From assembly GCF_016307205.1 (NCBI RefSeq), contig NZ_JAEIJD010000005.1, positions 155,770-219,769 of the forward strand: a stretch of 64,000 bases of DNA, written 5' to 3'. This document shows positions 19,801-28,801 of the stretch, in pieces; position 1 is the first letter of the stretch, and every line of letters starts with the position of its first letter. The DNA is from Pontibaca salina (GTDB lineage Bacteria > Pseudomonadota > Alphaproteobacteria > Rhodobacterales > Rhodobacteraceae). Position numbers and translations under genes: made by a program. The notes beneath the pieces were generated by a model, which saw only the letters and a list, made by a program, of their open reading frames with translations, made no database searches and was not told where the DNA came from.

Positions 19801-20295
19801 TTCCTGGATTACATGGGGCTTCACCGTCAATACGGGCCGGTGCGGACCTTGCCCACCCGCACGTTCTTTTACGGCATGGAACCGGGCGAAGAAATCTCGG
19901 CCGAGATCGACCCCGGCAAGACCCTAGAAATCCGGATGCAGACCGTCGGGGAAACCGACGATAACGGCGAGGTCCGGGTGTTTTTCGAACTGAACGGCCA
20001 GCCCCGCGTGATTCGCGTTGCCGACCGGCTGGTCAAAGCAACGGCCAAAGCCCACCCCAAGGCCGAGCCGGACAACTCCGCCCATGTCGGTGCCCCGATG
20101 CCCGGTGCGGTCGCGACCGTGGCAGTGGCAGCGGGCCAGAAGGTCAACCATGGCCAATTGTTGCTGACAATCGAGGCGATGAAGATGGAAACCGCCATCC
20201 ATGCCGAACGGGCGGGAACCGTGAAGCAAGTCCATGTCAGCCCCGGTAGCCAGATCGACGCCAAGGACCTGCTGATCGAGTTCGAGACCGAGTGA
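16849..20295 (+). CDS. pyc: Pyruvate carboxylase
   Basis: Biotin enzyme that carboxylates pyruvate to oxaloacetate, refilling the TCA cycle. The single chain of 1148 residues has the order biotin carboxylase (about 1-460, with KASWGGGGRGMR and the HVEVQILGDRQGN segment), carboxyltransferase (from about 530, DTTMRDAHQSLLATRMR, metal-binding HLHTHDS), PYC tetramerisation region and a C-terminal biotinyl domain with EAMKMET, the biotin lysine being about residue 1112. ATG 16849 has a strong AAGGAGG six bases upstream; the open frame further upstream is not needed. A strong hairpin follows the stop. Confidence 0.97.
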   Translation: MSDFTKILIANRGEIAIRVMRAANEMGKRTVAVYAEEDKLGLHRFKADEAYRIGEGMGPVAAYLSIPEIIRVAKASGADAIHPGYGLLSENPDFVDACAQNGITFIGPKADTMRALGDKASARRVAIEAGVPVIPATEVLGDDMAAIRAEAAEIGYPLMLKASWGGGGRGMRPIQDESELEEKIREGRREAEAAFGNGEGYLEKMITRARHVEVQILGDRQGNIYHLYERDCSVQRRNQKVVERAPAPYLSEAQRAEICELGRKICAHVGYECAGTVEFLMDMDTGTFHFIEVNPRVQVEHTVTEEVTGIDIVRAQILIAEGKSLAEATGKAAQEDITLTGHALQTRITTEDPQNNFIPDYGRITAYRSATGMGIRLDGGTAYAGGVITRYYDSLLTKITARAPTPEMAIARMDRALREFRIRGVSTNIAFVENLLKHPTFLSNEYTTKFIDETPELFQFSKRRDRGTKVLSYIADITVNGHPETKNRPRPPADLKDPRPPALRGDPMMGTRNLLEQEGPQAVADWMAAQQQVLITDTTMRDAHQSLLATRMRSIDMIRVAPAYAANLPGLFSVECWGGATFDVAYRFLQECPWQRLRDLRQAMPNMLTQMLLRGSNGVGYTNYPDNVVQEFVRQAATSGVDLFRVFDSLNWVENMRVSMDAVLEQNKICEGSICYTGDVLDPDRAKYDLKYYVETAKQLRDAGAHILGLKDMSGVLKPGGARVLIRALKEEIGLPIHLHTHDSAGVGVATILAAAEAGVDAVDCAMDALSGNTSQPTIGSVVEALRHTDRSTGLDITAIREISDYWETVRAQYSAFETGLQAPSSEVYLHEMPGGQFTNLKAQARSLGLEDRWPEIARTYADVNQMFGDIIKVTPSSKVVGDMALMMVSQGLTRAQVEDPGVEVSFPDSVINMLRGNLGQPPGGFPSAIVKKVLNDQQPDTERPGKHLEPVDLEAARAEVEAELEGKTVDDEDLNGYLMYPKMFLDYMGLHRQYGPVRTLPTRTFFYGMEPGEEISAEIDPGKTLEIRMQTVGETDDNGEVRVFFELNGQPRVIRVADRLVKATAKAHPKAEPDNSAHVGAPMPGAVATVAVAAGQKVNHGQLLLTIEAMKMETAIHAERAGTVKQVHVSPGSQIDAKDLLIEFETE

Positions 20296-20301
20296 AATCG
20301 C

Positions 20302-20328
20302 TCCGGCGCGGCCCGCCGCGCCGGATTT
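20302..20328 (+). terminator. Terminator after pyc
   Basis: Perfect 11-bp stem TCCGGCGCGGC / GCCGCGCCGGA with a tiny loop, seven bases after the pyc stop, followed by TTT. The T tract is short, so efficiency is uncertain. Confidence 0.55.
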
Positions 20329-20417
20329 GCCTAGGAAAAACATAAGTTTCACGAATATCGTAATTTTCCACTTGCAGCCCACGGCAGTTGTTTGTATCTC
20401 ACAACTCACCCAAGGAA

Positions 20418-20492
20418 GCGGGCGTAGCTCAGGGGTAGAGCATTACCTTGCCAAGGTAAGGGTCGTGAGTTCGAATCTCATCGCCCGCTCCA
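20418..20492 (+). tRNA. tRNA-Gly (GCC)
   Basis: Full cloverleaf: acceptor GCGGGCG/CGCCCGC, D arm GTAGCTCAGGGGTAGAGC, anticodon stem TTACC/GGTAA with loop TTGCCAA (anticodon GCC), and T arm GTGAGTTCGAATCTCAT. CCA is encoded. It reads GGC and GGT glycine codons. Confidence 0.98.
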
Positions 20493-20519
20493 AATTAACC
20501 GCCAAAGCGGTATGATACG

Positions 20520-20541
20520 GGACCGCTTCGGCGGTCCTTTT
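20520..20541 (+). terminator. Terminator after tRNA-Gly
   Basis: Perfect stem GGACCGC-TTCG-GCGGTCC with a stable UUCG tetraloop, followed by TTTT, 27 bases after the tRNA. Confidence 0.85.
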
Positions 20542-20871
20542 CATTTGTATCATATGATTGATGCGACGCGATTGTGTTTGTCAGTCGCACCGACGATTCT
20601 GGTCACCTCTGCGATTCGATACGGGCTTGCCGCCTCAGGACTCGGTCCGATTCGACGACCTTGGCACAAGTGCATATTGCCTTGAATTGCATTCACCCGG
20701 CACCTCGAATGCATTTGCTGCGCAAACGCTGCCTCACGTCACCGCGTGGACAACTGAAACCAAGTCAACCCAACACGCTATCAGGTGACAAAAACAGCAA
20801 CGAAAGGTTCGCGAGGGTAATGCACTGCCTTCCCGCCGATAATCTGGCGGCGCAGGTTTCACGCTGGGGAA
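20542..20871. other. Gene-free spacer between tRNA-Gly and the ligase gene
   Basis: No supported gene. A short inverted repeat, CCGCC...GGCGG (about 20838-20855), lies just past the stop of the leftward ligase gene and could help end its transcript; no T run follows it. Confidence 0.4.
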
Positions 20872-22488
20872 TCAATCTTTCAAGATGTCGGCATATTCTT
20901 CGCGCAACTGGCGTTTCAGCACCTTGCCGGTGGCGGTGCGCGGCAGTTCATCACGGAATACCACTTTGTCGGGCACCTGCCATGCAGCGATTTTGCCATC
21001 GAAGAAAGTCAGCAACTCTTCAGGTGTCGGCGCGGCCCCCTCGGCGACAATCGCGATGAGGATTGGGCGTTCGTCCCATCTGTCATGATTGACGCCGACC
21101 ACTGCCGCATCGGACAAGCCTGGATGACCGATCGCGATGTTTTCCAGCATTACCGAACTGATCCATTCCCCACCGGATTTGATGATATCCTTGGCGCGGT
21201 CTTTGACCGTCATGTACCCGTCTTCGTTCAGCGTGGCGACATCACCCGTGTTGAACCAGCCATCCTGCAGCGCATCATCATCGGCGCGGAAATAGCTGTC
21301 CATCACCCAGAGGCCCCGCGCCAACAAATTGCCCACCGCCTTACCGTCATGGGGCTGATCATAGCCATGCTCGTCCACTATCTTGAGTTCGACCCCATAG
21401 GGCGGTCGTCCCTGACTTTCGCGCAGGCGGTGCTGTTCCCCGAGCGGCAGATCGCCATATTTGGCCAGCGGGTGATTGGTCGAGCCCAGCGGGCTGGTTT
21501 CGGTCATGCCCCAGGCGTGGATGGTATCGACCCCGAACTCCTCGCGGAACTGGGTAATCACCGATGGCGGGCAGGCCGAGCCGCCCACAACCGTGCGCTC
21601 CAAGGTCGTCAGCCGACTGCCGGACTTTTCCGCATGGGCCAACAATCCCAGCCAAATCGTGGGCACCCCCAGTGCAATTGTCACCCCGTGATCGTCTATT
21701 AGGTCTACCAACGCCGCGCCGCTCAGATCCGGTCCTGGCAACACCATACTGCTGCCCGCCATCGCAGCCGCATAGGGCACACCCCACGCATTGACGTGGA
21801 ACATCGGCACCACCGGCATCACCACGTCGCGTGCGCTCAGCGCCAACGAATCCGCGCTGATCGCGCTGAACGAATGCAGCACCGTCGAACGATGCGAATA
21901 CAGCACACCCTTTGGGTTGCCTGTGGTGCCCGAAGTGTAACACAGGCTGGAAGCAGTGTTTTCATCGAATTGCGGCCACTCAAAGCCGGTTTCGCCGGTT
22001 TCCAAAAACTCGTCGTAGAATTTCAGGCCCGGAAACTGGCTCGCGGCCTCTTCGTCGCGCGGACCCATCAAGATTACATGATCCAGCCGGGGCAGATGCT
22101 CGCTTAACTTTATAATGATCGGCAGGAAGGTCGCGTCGATAAATAGAACCTTATCATCGGCGTGGTTGATGATATAGACGAGCTGGTCGGGGAACAACCG
22201 CGGGTTGATGGTGTGGCAAACGAACCCAGCCCCCGAGACCCCGAAATAGATTTCCAGATGGCGGCGATTGTTCCAGGCGATGGTGGCGCAGCGGTCCTGC
22301 GGATCCAACCCCAGCCTCATCAGTGCCGCCCCCAATTGGCGAGCATTCTCGGACACTTGCGCCCATGTCGTGTGCGCAACGTCACCCGTGGTTTCGACCG
22401 ACACGATATCGGTGTCATGATGATAGATCGCGGCGTGCTGGACCAGTGACGAGATCAGCAATGGTTTGTTCATCATCCGACCCAGCAT
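20872..22488 (-). CDS. Acyl-CoA ligase, DmdB-like (methylmercaptopropionate-CoA ligase type)
   Basis: AMP-forming acyl-CoA synthetase: ATP, CoA and a carboxylic acid give acyl-CoA via an acyl-adenylate. The 538 residues carry the A3 motif [11 protein letters not shown], the A5 region [35 protein letters not shown] and the catalytic lysine segment [10 protein letters not shown] near the C-terminus. The N-terminus [15 protein letters not shown], the length and the Roseobacter setting fit DmdB, which activates 3-methylmercaptopropionate from DMSP; medium- or long-chain fatty acids are alternative substrates. ATG 22488 has AAGGAG seven bases upstream. No dmdC or dmdD is next to it. Confidence 0.85.
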   Translation of the reverse strand: MLGRMMNKPLLISSLVQHAAIYHHDTDIVSVETTGDVAHTTWAQVSENARQLGAALMRLGLDPQDRCATIAWNNRRHLEIYFGVSGAGFVCHTINPRLFPDQLVYIINHADDKVLFIDATFLPIIIKLSEHLPRLDHVILMGPRDEEAASQFPGLKFYDEFLETGETGFEWPQFDENTASSLCYTSGTTGNPKGVLYSHRSTVLHSFSAISADSLALSARDVVMPVVPMFHVNAWGVPYAAAMAGSSMVLPGPDLSGAALVDLIDDHGVTIALGVPTIWLGLLAHAEKSGSRLTTLERTVVGGSACPPSVITQFREEFGVDTIHAWGMTETSPLGSTNHPLAKYGDLPLGEQHRLRESQGRPPYGVELKIVDEHGYDQPHDGKAVGNLLARGLWVMDSYFRADDDALQDGWFNTGDVATLNEDGYMTVKDRAKDIIKSGGEWISSVMLENIAIGHPGLSDAAVVGVNHDRWDERPILIAIVAEGAAPTPEELLTFFDGKIAAWQVPDKVVFRDELPRTATGKVLKRQLREEYADILKD

Positions 22489-22682
22489 GGCGGGCTCCTT
22501 GTTCGGGTGCTTGGCATCCGCTGACGGCAGGTCAAGGCGACCACGCGAGGTTGCAAAACTGCTCCGGTCGCCAGATTGCTCGCGGCTGCACAGCGCCGAT
22601 GTAGTGTTCACCTATTGGGTAGACTGACGTTATTTTATTTCTGTGACAATCGTCGGCTGCAAGAAATTACCGATGCCGAGGG

Positions 22683-24299
22683 TCACCCGCCATGACGATG
22701 CACGAACTGTACAAGTGCCGCTGTAGATCCGTCAGCTGTGGCGGGGTCTTCCCTACCCTCGATCACCGGCTGCAAAGCCTTTGCCAATCTCTTGCCCAGC
22801 TCCACCCCCCATTGATCGAACGAGTTGATACCCAGAATCACACCCTCAACAAACACACGATGTTCGTACAGCGCGATGATCTGCCCCAGAACAAATGGTG
22901 TCAGTTGTGGATAGGCCACCGTAACCGATGGCCGATTCCCGGGAAACACGCGGTGGCGGGCCTGACGCTCAAGATCGTCACCCGTCAGCCCTGTCTCCCG
23001 CAATAATGCGCGTGCTTCGTCAAGTGACCGCCCCCGCATCAGTGCCGCGGATTGTGCCAGGCAGTTTGCCACCAACAGATGGTGATGATGTGCCAAAGCC
23101 ACATCATGCCCTTGCGCGGCGAGCAGAAACTCGCATGGCACCACCGCGGTTCCCTGATGGATCAACTGATAAAAGGCGTGTTGACCATTGGTCCCCGATT
23201 CGCCCCAGACCACTGGGCCAGAAGCCAGGGTCAGTGGCCGTCCCCCCATCGTCACCGACTTGCCGTTACTTTCCATTTCCAACTGCTGAAGATAGGCGGG
23301 CAGACGTCCGAGTCGCTGATCATAGGGGAGTACTGCACGCGTACCATGGCCGCAGATTTGGTGGTGCCACAGACCAACCAGCGCCAGAAGCGCCGGCAGG
23401 TTCTGCGCCCAGGGCGCCGCGCGGAAATGCCGGTCCATTGCCTGCCCACCGCGCAGAAATGCCGCAAACGCATCCGGCCCGATGGCGAGCATGACGCTCA
23501 GCCCGACCGGCCCCCAGACCGAATAGCGCCCGCCAACCCAGTTGGCGAACCCGAATACGTGCTCAGGCTCAATACCAAAGGCGGCGGTACGCTCCGGGGC
23601 GGTGGACACGGCGGCGAATTGGCGGGCGACATCGCCGCCTCCCTGCTCGGTCCAAGCTAGCGCGGTGCGCGCATTGGTCATGGTCTCGATGGTGGTAAAG
23701 GATTTCGACGAGACAATGAACAATGTGCGGCGCGGATCCAGATCTCGCAGGGTATCAGCGATGTCGGCCCCATCCACATTCGAGACGAAATGACAGCGCG
23801 GCCCGTCATGATAAGGGCTGAGCGCGCGTACCGCCATACGCGGCCCCAGATCCGAACCACCGATCCCGATATTGACGATATCGCGAAACTCCCCGCCAGG
23901 CCCTGACAACACGCCGCTGCGCACGGCATCGCTAAAACGGCGCATGCGACCCAGCGTGTCGAGCACCTTGGGCATGACATCAGCCCCATCGACCAAGACC
24001 GGCCCGCCATCGATGTTACGCAGCGCGGTATGCAGGGCCGGGCGCCCTTCGGTTTCATTGACTGGTGCCCCCCTGAACATCGCCTCGCGTCGGCCCGCCA
24101 GATCAGATTGGTCACATAGCGCGATCAGCGCGGCACGGGTTGTCTGGTCAATATTGGTCTTCGAGTAGTCAAGGCGCATATCCTCGAACACGGCGCTGAA
24201 ATCAGTCGCCCGCTCCCGATCCTCGTCAAACAGATCGGTGATGCGGCGCTGCGCAGTTGCCGCATGTAATGCGCGCAGATCGTCCCATTTGCTATTCAA
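22683..24299 (-). CDS. pgi: Glucose-6-phosphate isomerase, TTG start
   Basis: Interconverts glucose 6-phosphate and fructose 6-phosphate in the cytoplasm. About 538 residues, with the SIS folds marked by IGIGGSDLGPRMA and by VVWGESGTNGQHAFYQLIHQG (about residues 370-390, the family signature), and a late SFDQWGVELGK containing the second family signature. There is no ATG near the N-terminus. TTG 24299, three bases after the pgl stop, gives a family-like start (MNSKWDDLRAL); TTG 24314 is the alternative. It is the last gene of a zwf-pgl-pgi operon, as in many Entner-Doudoroff-using Rhodobacterales. Confidence 0.93.
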   Translation of the reverse strand: MNSKWDDLRALHAATAQRRITDLFDEDRERATDFSAVFEDMRLDYSKTNIDQTTRAALIALCDQSDLAGRREAMFRGAPVNETEGRPALHTALRNIDGGPVLVDGADVMPKVLDTLGRMRRFSDAVRSGVLSGPGGEFRDIVNIGIGGSDLGPRMAVRALSPYHDGPRCHFVSNVDGADIADTLRDLDPRRTLFIVSSKSFTTIETMTNARTALAWTEQGGGDVARQFAAVSTAPERTAAFGIEPEHVFGFANWVGGRYSVWGPVGLSVMLAIGPDAFAAFLRGGQAMDRHFRAAPWAQNLPALLALVGLWHHQICGHGTRAVLPYDQRLGRLPAYLQQLEMESNGKSVTMGGRPLTLASGPVVWGESGTNGQHAFYQLIHQGTAVVPCEFLLAAQGHDVALAHHHHLLVANCLAQSAALMRGRSLDEARALLRETGLTGDDLERQARHRVFPGNRPSVTVAYPQLTPFVLGQIIALYEHRVFVEGVILGINSFDQWGVELGKRLAKALQPVIEGREDPATADGSTAALVQFVHRHGG

Positions 24300-24301
24300 C
24301 G

Positions 24302-24973
24302 CTACACCGCCCAATGCACATTCATTTCCGAAAGAACCGCCTGGACCGGCGCCTCCTCGGGGGACAGCGACTGGGCACGCTCAAGAGCGTCGCGCTTTTC
24401 CCATCCCAGTATCACCAGATGTTTCTTGAGTGCGCCATCCAGCACCGGCGCGGTCAGAGTGATGCGCGCCTCGGGCTGCCCCGCCGGGGCCATCGCAGCC
24501 AAAGCGGGTGCATCGTCTGCCAACGCCGCCGCCAGCCCCGGCGTGCCGGGAAACAGCGACGCAACGTGACAGTCCTCGCCCATGCCGAGCAGCAGAACTG
24601 ACAGCGGCAGCGCCGGTTCGATCTGTGCCGCAATTGCATCAAGATCGTCCTCGGGATGCGCGCCCGTGCCGTGCAATGACAGAAACTTCGCCTCAGCCGC
24701 GCGCCCCACCAGCAGGTGTTCGCGAATCAACCTTGCGTTCGAACGCGGATCGTCAGGTGTTACCCACCGTTCATCGGTTGGCAGCACCATCACCTTGTCC
24801 CACTCCAGCGGGGCCGCACATAGCGCATCAAATATCGGCCCCGGCGTGGTGCCCCCCGGAACCGCAATGCTGGCGGTGTCGTGGCTCAGCAATGTCGCTT
24901 TCAACTCACCGGCCAGCAAATTCGCCAGATTGATCGCCAGCATATCGCGATCGGGATATTCGATCAGGTTCAT
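24302..24973 (-). CDS. pgl: 6-Phosphogluconolactonase
   Basis: Hydrolyses 6-phosphogluconolactone made by Zwf. The 223 residues show the sugar-phosphate-binding segment IAVPGGTTPGPIFDAL, the LPTDERWV motif typical of DevB-type lactonases, and LLLGMGEDCHVASLFPG. ATG 24973 overlaps the zwf stop as ATGA, so the two are coupled; an upstream in-frame start at 24991 is less likely because it lies inside zwf. It is followed directly by pgi. Confidence 0.94.
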   Translation of the reverse strand: MNLIEYPDRDMLAINLANLLAGELKATLLSHDTASIAVPGGTTPGPIFDALCAAPLEWDKVMVLPTDERWVTPDDPRSNARLIREHLLVGRAAEAKFLSLHGTGAHPEDDLDAIAAQIEPALPLSVLLLGMGEDCHVASLFPGTPGLAAALADDAPALAAMAPAGQPEARITLTAPVLDGALKKHLVILGWEKRDALERAQSLSPEEAPVQAVLSEMNVHWAV

Positions 24974-26436
24974 GGCTTGATTCCCCTCCAATAGCGTTGG
25001 TCGCGTTTCATCAAAAGCTCGGCATCGCCCGGACCCGGGCTACCGCTTTCATAAGGCTTGGGCACTTCGCCGCGCTGCTCCCAGTCGGCAATGATCGGAT
25101 CGGTCCAAGCCCAGGCCGCTTCGACCTCATCACCGCGCATGAACAGAGTCTGGTTGCCGCGGATCACGTCCATAATCAATCGCTCATAGGCATCGGGCGG
25201 ATCTTCGCCTTCGGGGCCAAGCGCCTCGGCAAATGTCATGTCCAGCGGCACATCAATCAATCGCATCCCGCCCGGCCCCGGCTCTTTGATCGTCACTTGG
25301 AACGTGATCCCCTCATTGGGTTGCAGCCGGATCGTCAAAACATTGGCATGGCGCCCGCATTCTTGCCCGAAGATGGAATGGGGCGCGTCCTTGAACATCA
25401 CACTGATCACCGAAGAGCGCGCCACCAGCCGCTTGCCCGTACGCAGATAAAACGGCGTCCCAGCCCAGCGCCAATTGCTGATATGAACGCGTAGCGCGAT
25501 ATAACTTTCAGTTGTCGAACGCGGATTGCCCGCCTCATCGCGATAAGACGGGTGCGCCGCTTCCTGCCCCGCGACCGCCTGAAACTGCCCGCGTACGATA
25601 TGATGCGGCAGAACTGGATCAAGCGCGCGGATCACCTTCAGTTTTTCATCTCGCAATGCATCGGGTTCAAATCGCGCCGGCGGCTCCATCGCGGTCAGGC
25701 ACAAAAGCTGCATCAGATGGTTCTGGACCATATCGCGCATCGCGCCGGCGCGGTCGTAATATTCGGCCCTGCCGGCGATACCGGCGCTTTCGGCCACGGT
25801 GATCTGGATGTGATCGACATATTGACTGTTCCAGAGCGGTTCAAACAGCATGTTGGCAAAACGCACCACCATCAGGTTCTGCACGGTTTCTTTGCCTAAA
25901 TAATGGTCGATACGGTAAATCTGGCTCTCTCGGAAATGCGACGCCAGCATCGCGTTCAGTTCCTGTGCGCTGTGCAGATCGCGACCAAAGGGTTTTTCCA
26001 CGACAATGCGGGTCTCTTGCGTGGTCAGTCCATAATCATGCAGCCGCTGTGCCAGTTCACCGAAAAGGCCGGGTCCGACCGAAAAATAGAACGCACGGAC
26101 TCGTCCGGGCGTCAGGTGCTCGGCCAGTGCTTTCCATCCGGTCTCGCCGGTTGCCTCCAGCTGGACATAATCCAGAGTGTCGAGAAACTGCTCAAGCGTG
26201 CCATCCTCACAGCCGCGATGGGGCGCGTGCTCTCGAATCGCTGAGGCCACCATCGCGCGGTAGGTATCCCGGTCGTGCATAGTGCGCGCCGCTCCGATGA
26301 TCCGCGAAGCTTTGCAGAATTGGCCAGCGCAAAACCGACGAAAAAGCGCGGGCAAAATCTTGCGCTGCGCCAGATCGCCTGTGGCCCCGAAGATCACCAG
26401 ATCAAATGGATCAACCGGGATGACTCGCGACGTCAT
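24970..26436 (-). CDS. zwf: Glucose-6-phosphate 1-dehydrogenase
   Basis: Oxidises glucose 6-phosphate to the lactone with NAD(P)+, feeding the Entner-Doudoroff and pentose phosphate routes. The 488 residues contain the nucleotide loop FGATGDLAQRK near the N-terminus, the EKPFGRD segment and the active-site signature RIDHYLGKETVQN. I chose ATG 26436 because it gives the normal length; the open frame upstream to 26556 includes a short tandem repeat (CATTCACAACGC) that looks non-coding. First gene of zwf-pgl-pgi; divergent from the radical SAM gene, sharing a 185-base promoter region. The edd and eda genes are not in this window. Confidence 0.95.
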   Translation of the reverse strand: MTSRVIPVDPFDLVIFGATGDLAQRKILPALFRRFCAGQFCKASRIIGAARTMHDRDTYRAMVASAIREHAPHRGCEDGTLEQFLDTLDYVQLEATGETGWKALAEHLTPGRVRAFYFSVGPGLFGELAQRLHDYGLTTQETRIVVEKPFGRDLHSAQELNAMLASHFRESQIYRIDHYLGKETVQNLMVVRFANMLFEPLWNSQYVDHIQITVAESAGIAGRAEYYDRAGAMRDMVQNHLMQLLCLTAMEPPARFEPDALRDEKLKVIRALDPVLPHHIVRGQFQAVAGQEAAHPSYRDEAGNPRSTTESYIALRVHISNWRWAGTPFYLRTGKRLVARSSVISVMFKDAPHSIFGQECGRHANVLTIRLQPNEGITFQVTIKEPGPGGMRLIDVPLDMTFAEALGPEGEDPPDAYERLIMDVIRGNQTLFMRGDEVEAAWAWTDPIIADWEQRGEVPKPYESGSPGPGDAELLMKRDQRYWRGIKP

Positions 26437-26621
26437 GCGTGTGGCCGTTTCGCTATCTGCTGTCACGATACCCTGCCCAAAAGAACAAACTTCCATTTTG
26501 CCGGTTTTGCCATCATTCACAACGCCATCATTCACAACTATGTCAGCCGCAGGCATGCGACTTTTCTCCCGACCGCCAACATAGGATAGTCCATTCGAAC
26601 TACCAACAACTGGATCGCGCC

Positions 26622-27575
26622 ATGAAAGTCCAATCTCAGGAAACGGCCCATGTCGGTAAATTCGAAAACCGTTACATCACCGCCGACGGGCAACCGCGTG
26701 CTTCGGTTGCATTACGCGATCCGCAGACGCTGTGGTTCAATACAGGCACCTTATGCAACATCGAATGCGTGAATTGTTATATTGCCTCCAGCCCGACCAA
26801 TGACGCGCTGGCCTATCTCACCGCCGCCGAGATCATCGACTATCTTGACCAAATCCAGCAACGTGGCTGGCCGGTCCGCGAGATCGGCTTCACGGGCGGC
26901 GAGCCGTTCATGAATCCACAGATCATCGATATGGCCGGTGCCGCGCTTGAACGCGGGTATCGCGTTTTGATCCTCACCAACGCGATGCGTCCGATGATGC
27001 GCGATGGCATGCGCTCAGGGTTGGCGGCTTTGCAGCGCAAGCATGGCAGCGCCCTATGCCTGCGGATTTCGCTTGATCACTACCGGGCCGAGTTGCACGA
27101 TTCGATCCGCGGCAAGGGCAGTCACGCGCGTACGCTTGAGGGCATGGCATGGCTGCGCGATAATAACATTACCATGACCGTCGCCGGGCGCACCATATGG
27201 CAAGACAGTGAGGCCGAGAGCCGTGCAGGTTATGCTAGGTTTTTCGCAGCGCACGGTTTCAATATCGATGCCCATGACCCCGCGCAGATGGTGCTGTTTC
27301 CGGAAATGGACGAAACCGTTAAGGTGCCCGAAATCACGACGTCCTGCTGGGATATTCTAAATGTTGCGCCCTCATCGGTGATGTGCGCCAGCGCACGTAT
27401 GGTGGTCAAGCGCAAAGGGGCCAAACGCCCGACAGTACTGGCTTGCACATTGCTTCCCTATTCGCCGGAATTTGAACTTGGCGAAACTCTGGCCGAAGCC
27501 GAAGGCGACGTGTATCTCAACCACCCGCATTGCGCCCGCTTCTGCGTTCTTGGTGGTGCCAGTTGCAGCGGATGA
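26622..27575 (+). CDS. Radical SAM protein of unknown substrate
   Basis: 317 residues with an N-terminal radical SAM [4Fe-4S] motif CNIECVNC (Cys 45, 49 and 52) and the SAM-binding FTGGEPFMNP. The C-terminal part contains several further cysteines (TSCWDIL, VMCAS, VLACTLLP and a final HCARFCVLGGASCSG), which could hold an auxiliary cluster or simply be metal ligands. This is not one of the standard cofactor enzymes that I recognise. I chose ATG 26622; the frame is open from 26439, antisense to the zwf promoter region. No clear ribosome binding site is visible. Confidence 0.8.
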   Translation: MKVQSQETAHVGKFENRYITADGQPRASVALRDPQTLWFNTGTLCNIECVNCYIASSPTNDALAYLTAAEIIDYLDQIQQRGWPVREIGFTGGEPFMNPQIIDMAGAALERGYRVLILTNAMRPMMRDGMRSGLAALQRKHGSALCLRISLDHYRAELHDSIRGKGSHARTLEGMAWLRDNNITMTVAGRTIWQDSEAESRAGYARFFAAHGFNIDAHDPAQMVLFPEMDETVKVPEITTSCWDILNVAPSSVMCASARMVVKRKGAKRPTVLACTLLPYSPEFELGETLAEAEGDVYLNHPHCARFCVLGGASCSG

Positions 27576-27804
27576 CGCGGCCCGTAATGCTTTTGGTGCG
27601 GATGGCAGTTTCCTGCAAGCGCCTGTCAATATTAGCCCATTCAACAACGCTGCCGTTGCGACAATAAGGAAATTCGACTAATATTTGCAGGGCGGAGACG
27701 CCATAAGAAACACTTGCTGGGGTGGAAGTTCTGACTTCGCTTGGTGTTCTTGAGGTGAGACGGTTGGGATAGCCCGACTACGGGGTCACAAGAGGATACC
27801 ATAG

Positions 27805-28785
27805 ATGGACGCATCGGAGAATCTTAACGAGTACTTCGCCGCGATCGTTGAGAGTTCCGATGACGCGATCATCACCAAAAACCTACACAGCATTATTCAG
27901 ACCTGGAATAAAGGGGCGGAGCGCCTGTTTGGCTACTCTGCGGAAGAAGCCATCGGGCAATCTATTATGATGCTTATTCCCGAAGATCGACAAGACGAGG
28001 AAGTAGATATTATCAACCGCCTTCACCGTGGTGAGCGTATTGACCATTTTGAAACGGTCAGGAAACGCAAGGACGGTGCCCTTGTGCCGATCTCATTGAC
28101 GATTTCGCCAGTTCAATCCGCCTCGGGCGAGGTGATCGGCGCCTCGAAAATTGCGCGGGATATCTCCTTGCAAAAAGAGGCGGCCGAGCGGCAGAATCTG
28201 CTTCTCGCCGAAATGCGCCACCGGGTCGGCAATTGCTTCGCGGTCGCCGGGAGCCTCATCACTGTCAGCGCCCGGCAAGTAGAGACAGCGGGCGAACTCG
28301 CGAGCTTGATGCGGGAACGACTGATGGCGCTCTCCGTTGCGCACAGGTTGGCGGTCATCGACCCGAAGGGAGAAGCCGCAGGAAACACGTCACTGCATGA
28401 ACTCATCGCATCGGTCGTTGGTCCATTCGCCGGCGATCGGCTCCATGAGCTCAATATCGAAGACCTGCGCATCGCTTCGGACGCACTCACACCGATGGCG
28501 CTCGTCCTCTATGAACTTTGCACCAATGCGACGAAATATGGGGCCCTTTGTCATGGCGACGGTGGCGTCGAGATCAAGGCATATCGGCAAGGCGACAGAT
28601 TTTTCATCGACTGGCAGGAACATTGCGGCATTCAATCGGAGACGGTGAACAAAGCCGGCTTTGGGACAAAAATGTGTGATGGCGTGGTGAAAACTTCTCT
28701 CGGTGGCACCATCACCCGACAGTTCAGGCCGTCCGGATTGCGGGCAAGGATCGATCTTGATCTCGCGACGCTCGAAGCCAGATAG
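27805..28785 (+). CDS. PAS-domain sensor histidine kinase, HWE/HisKA_2 type
   Basis: Cytosolic kinase of 326 residues without membrane segments. An N-terminal PAS domain (about 8-125) with the usual PAC end (IGASKIARDISLQKEA) is followed by an H-box with phospho-acceptor His 139 in LLAEMRHRVGN, and an atypical ATPase domain (LVLYELCTNATKYGAL as N-box, GFGTKMCDGVV as G-box). This is the architecture of LovK/EsrK-type kinases feeding the general stress response. The PAS domain lacks the NCRFLQ cysteine motif of LOV photoreceptors. No response regulator is adjacent. The ribosome binding site AGAGGAT lies before ATG 27805. Confidence 0.88.
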   Translation: MDASENLNEYFAAIVESSDDAIITKNLHSIIQTWNKGAERLFGYSAEEAIGQSIMMLIPEDRQDEEVDIINRLHRGERIDHFETVRKRKDGALVPISLTISPVQSASGEVIGASKIARDISLQKEAAERQNLLLAEMRHRVGNCFAVAGSLITVSARQVETAGELASLMRERLMALSVAHRLAVIDPKGEAAGNTSLHELIASVVGPFAGDRLHELNIEDLRIASDALTPMALVLYELCTNATKYGALCHGDGGVEIKAYRQGDRFFIDWQEHCGIQSETVNKAGFGTKMCDGVVKTSLGGTITRQFRPSGLRARIDLDLATLEAR

Positions 28786-28801
28786 TCCAGCGACAATGGG
28801 T

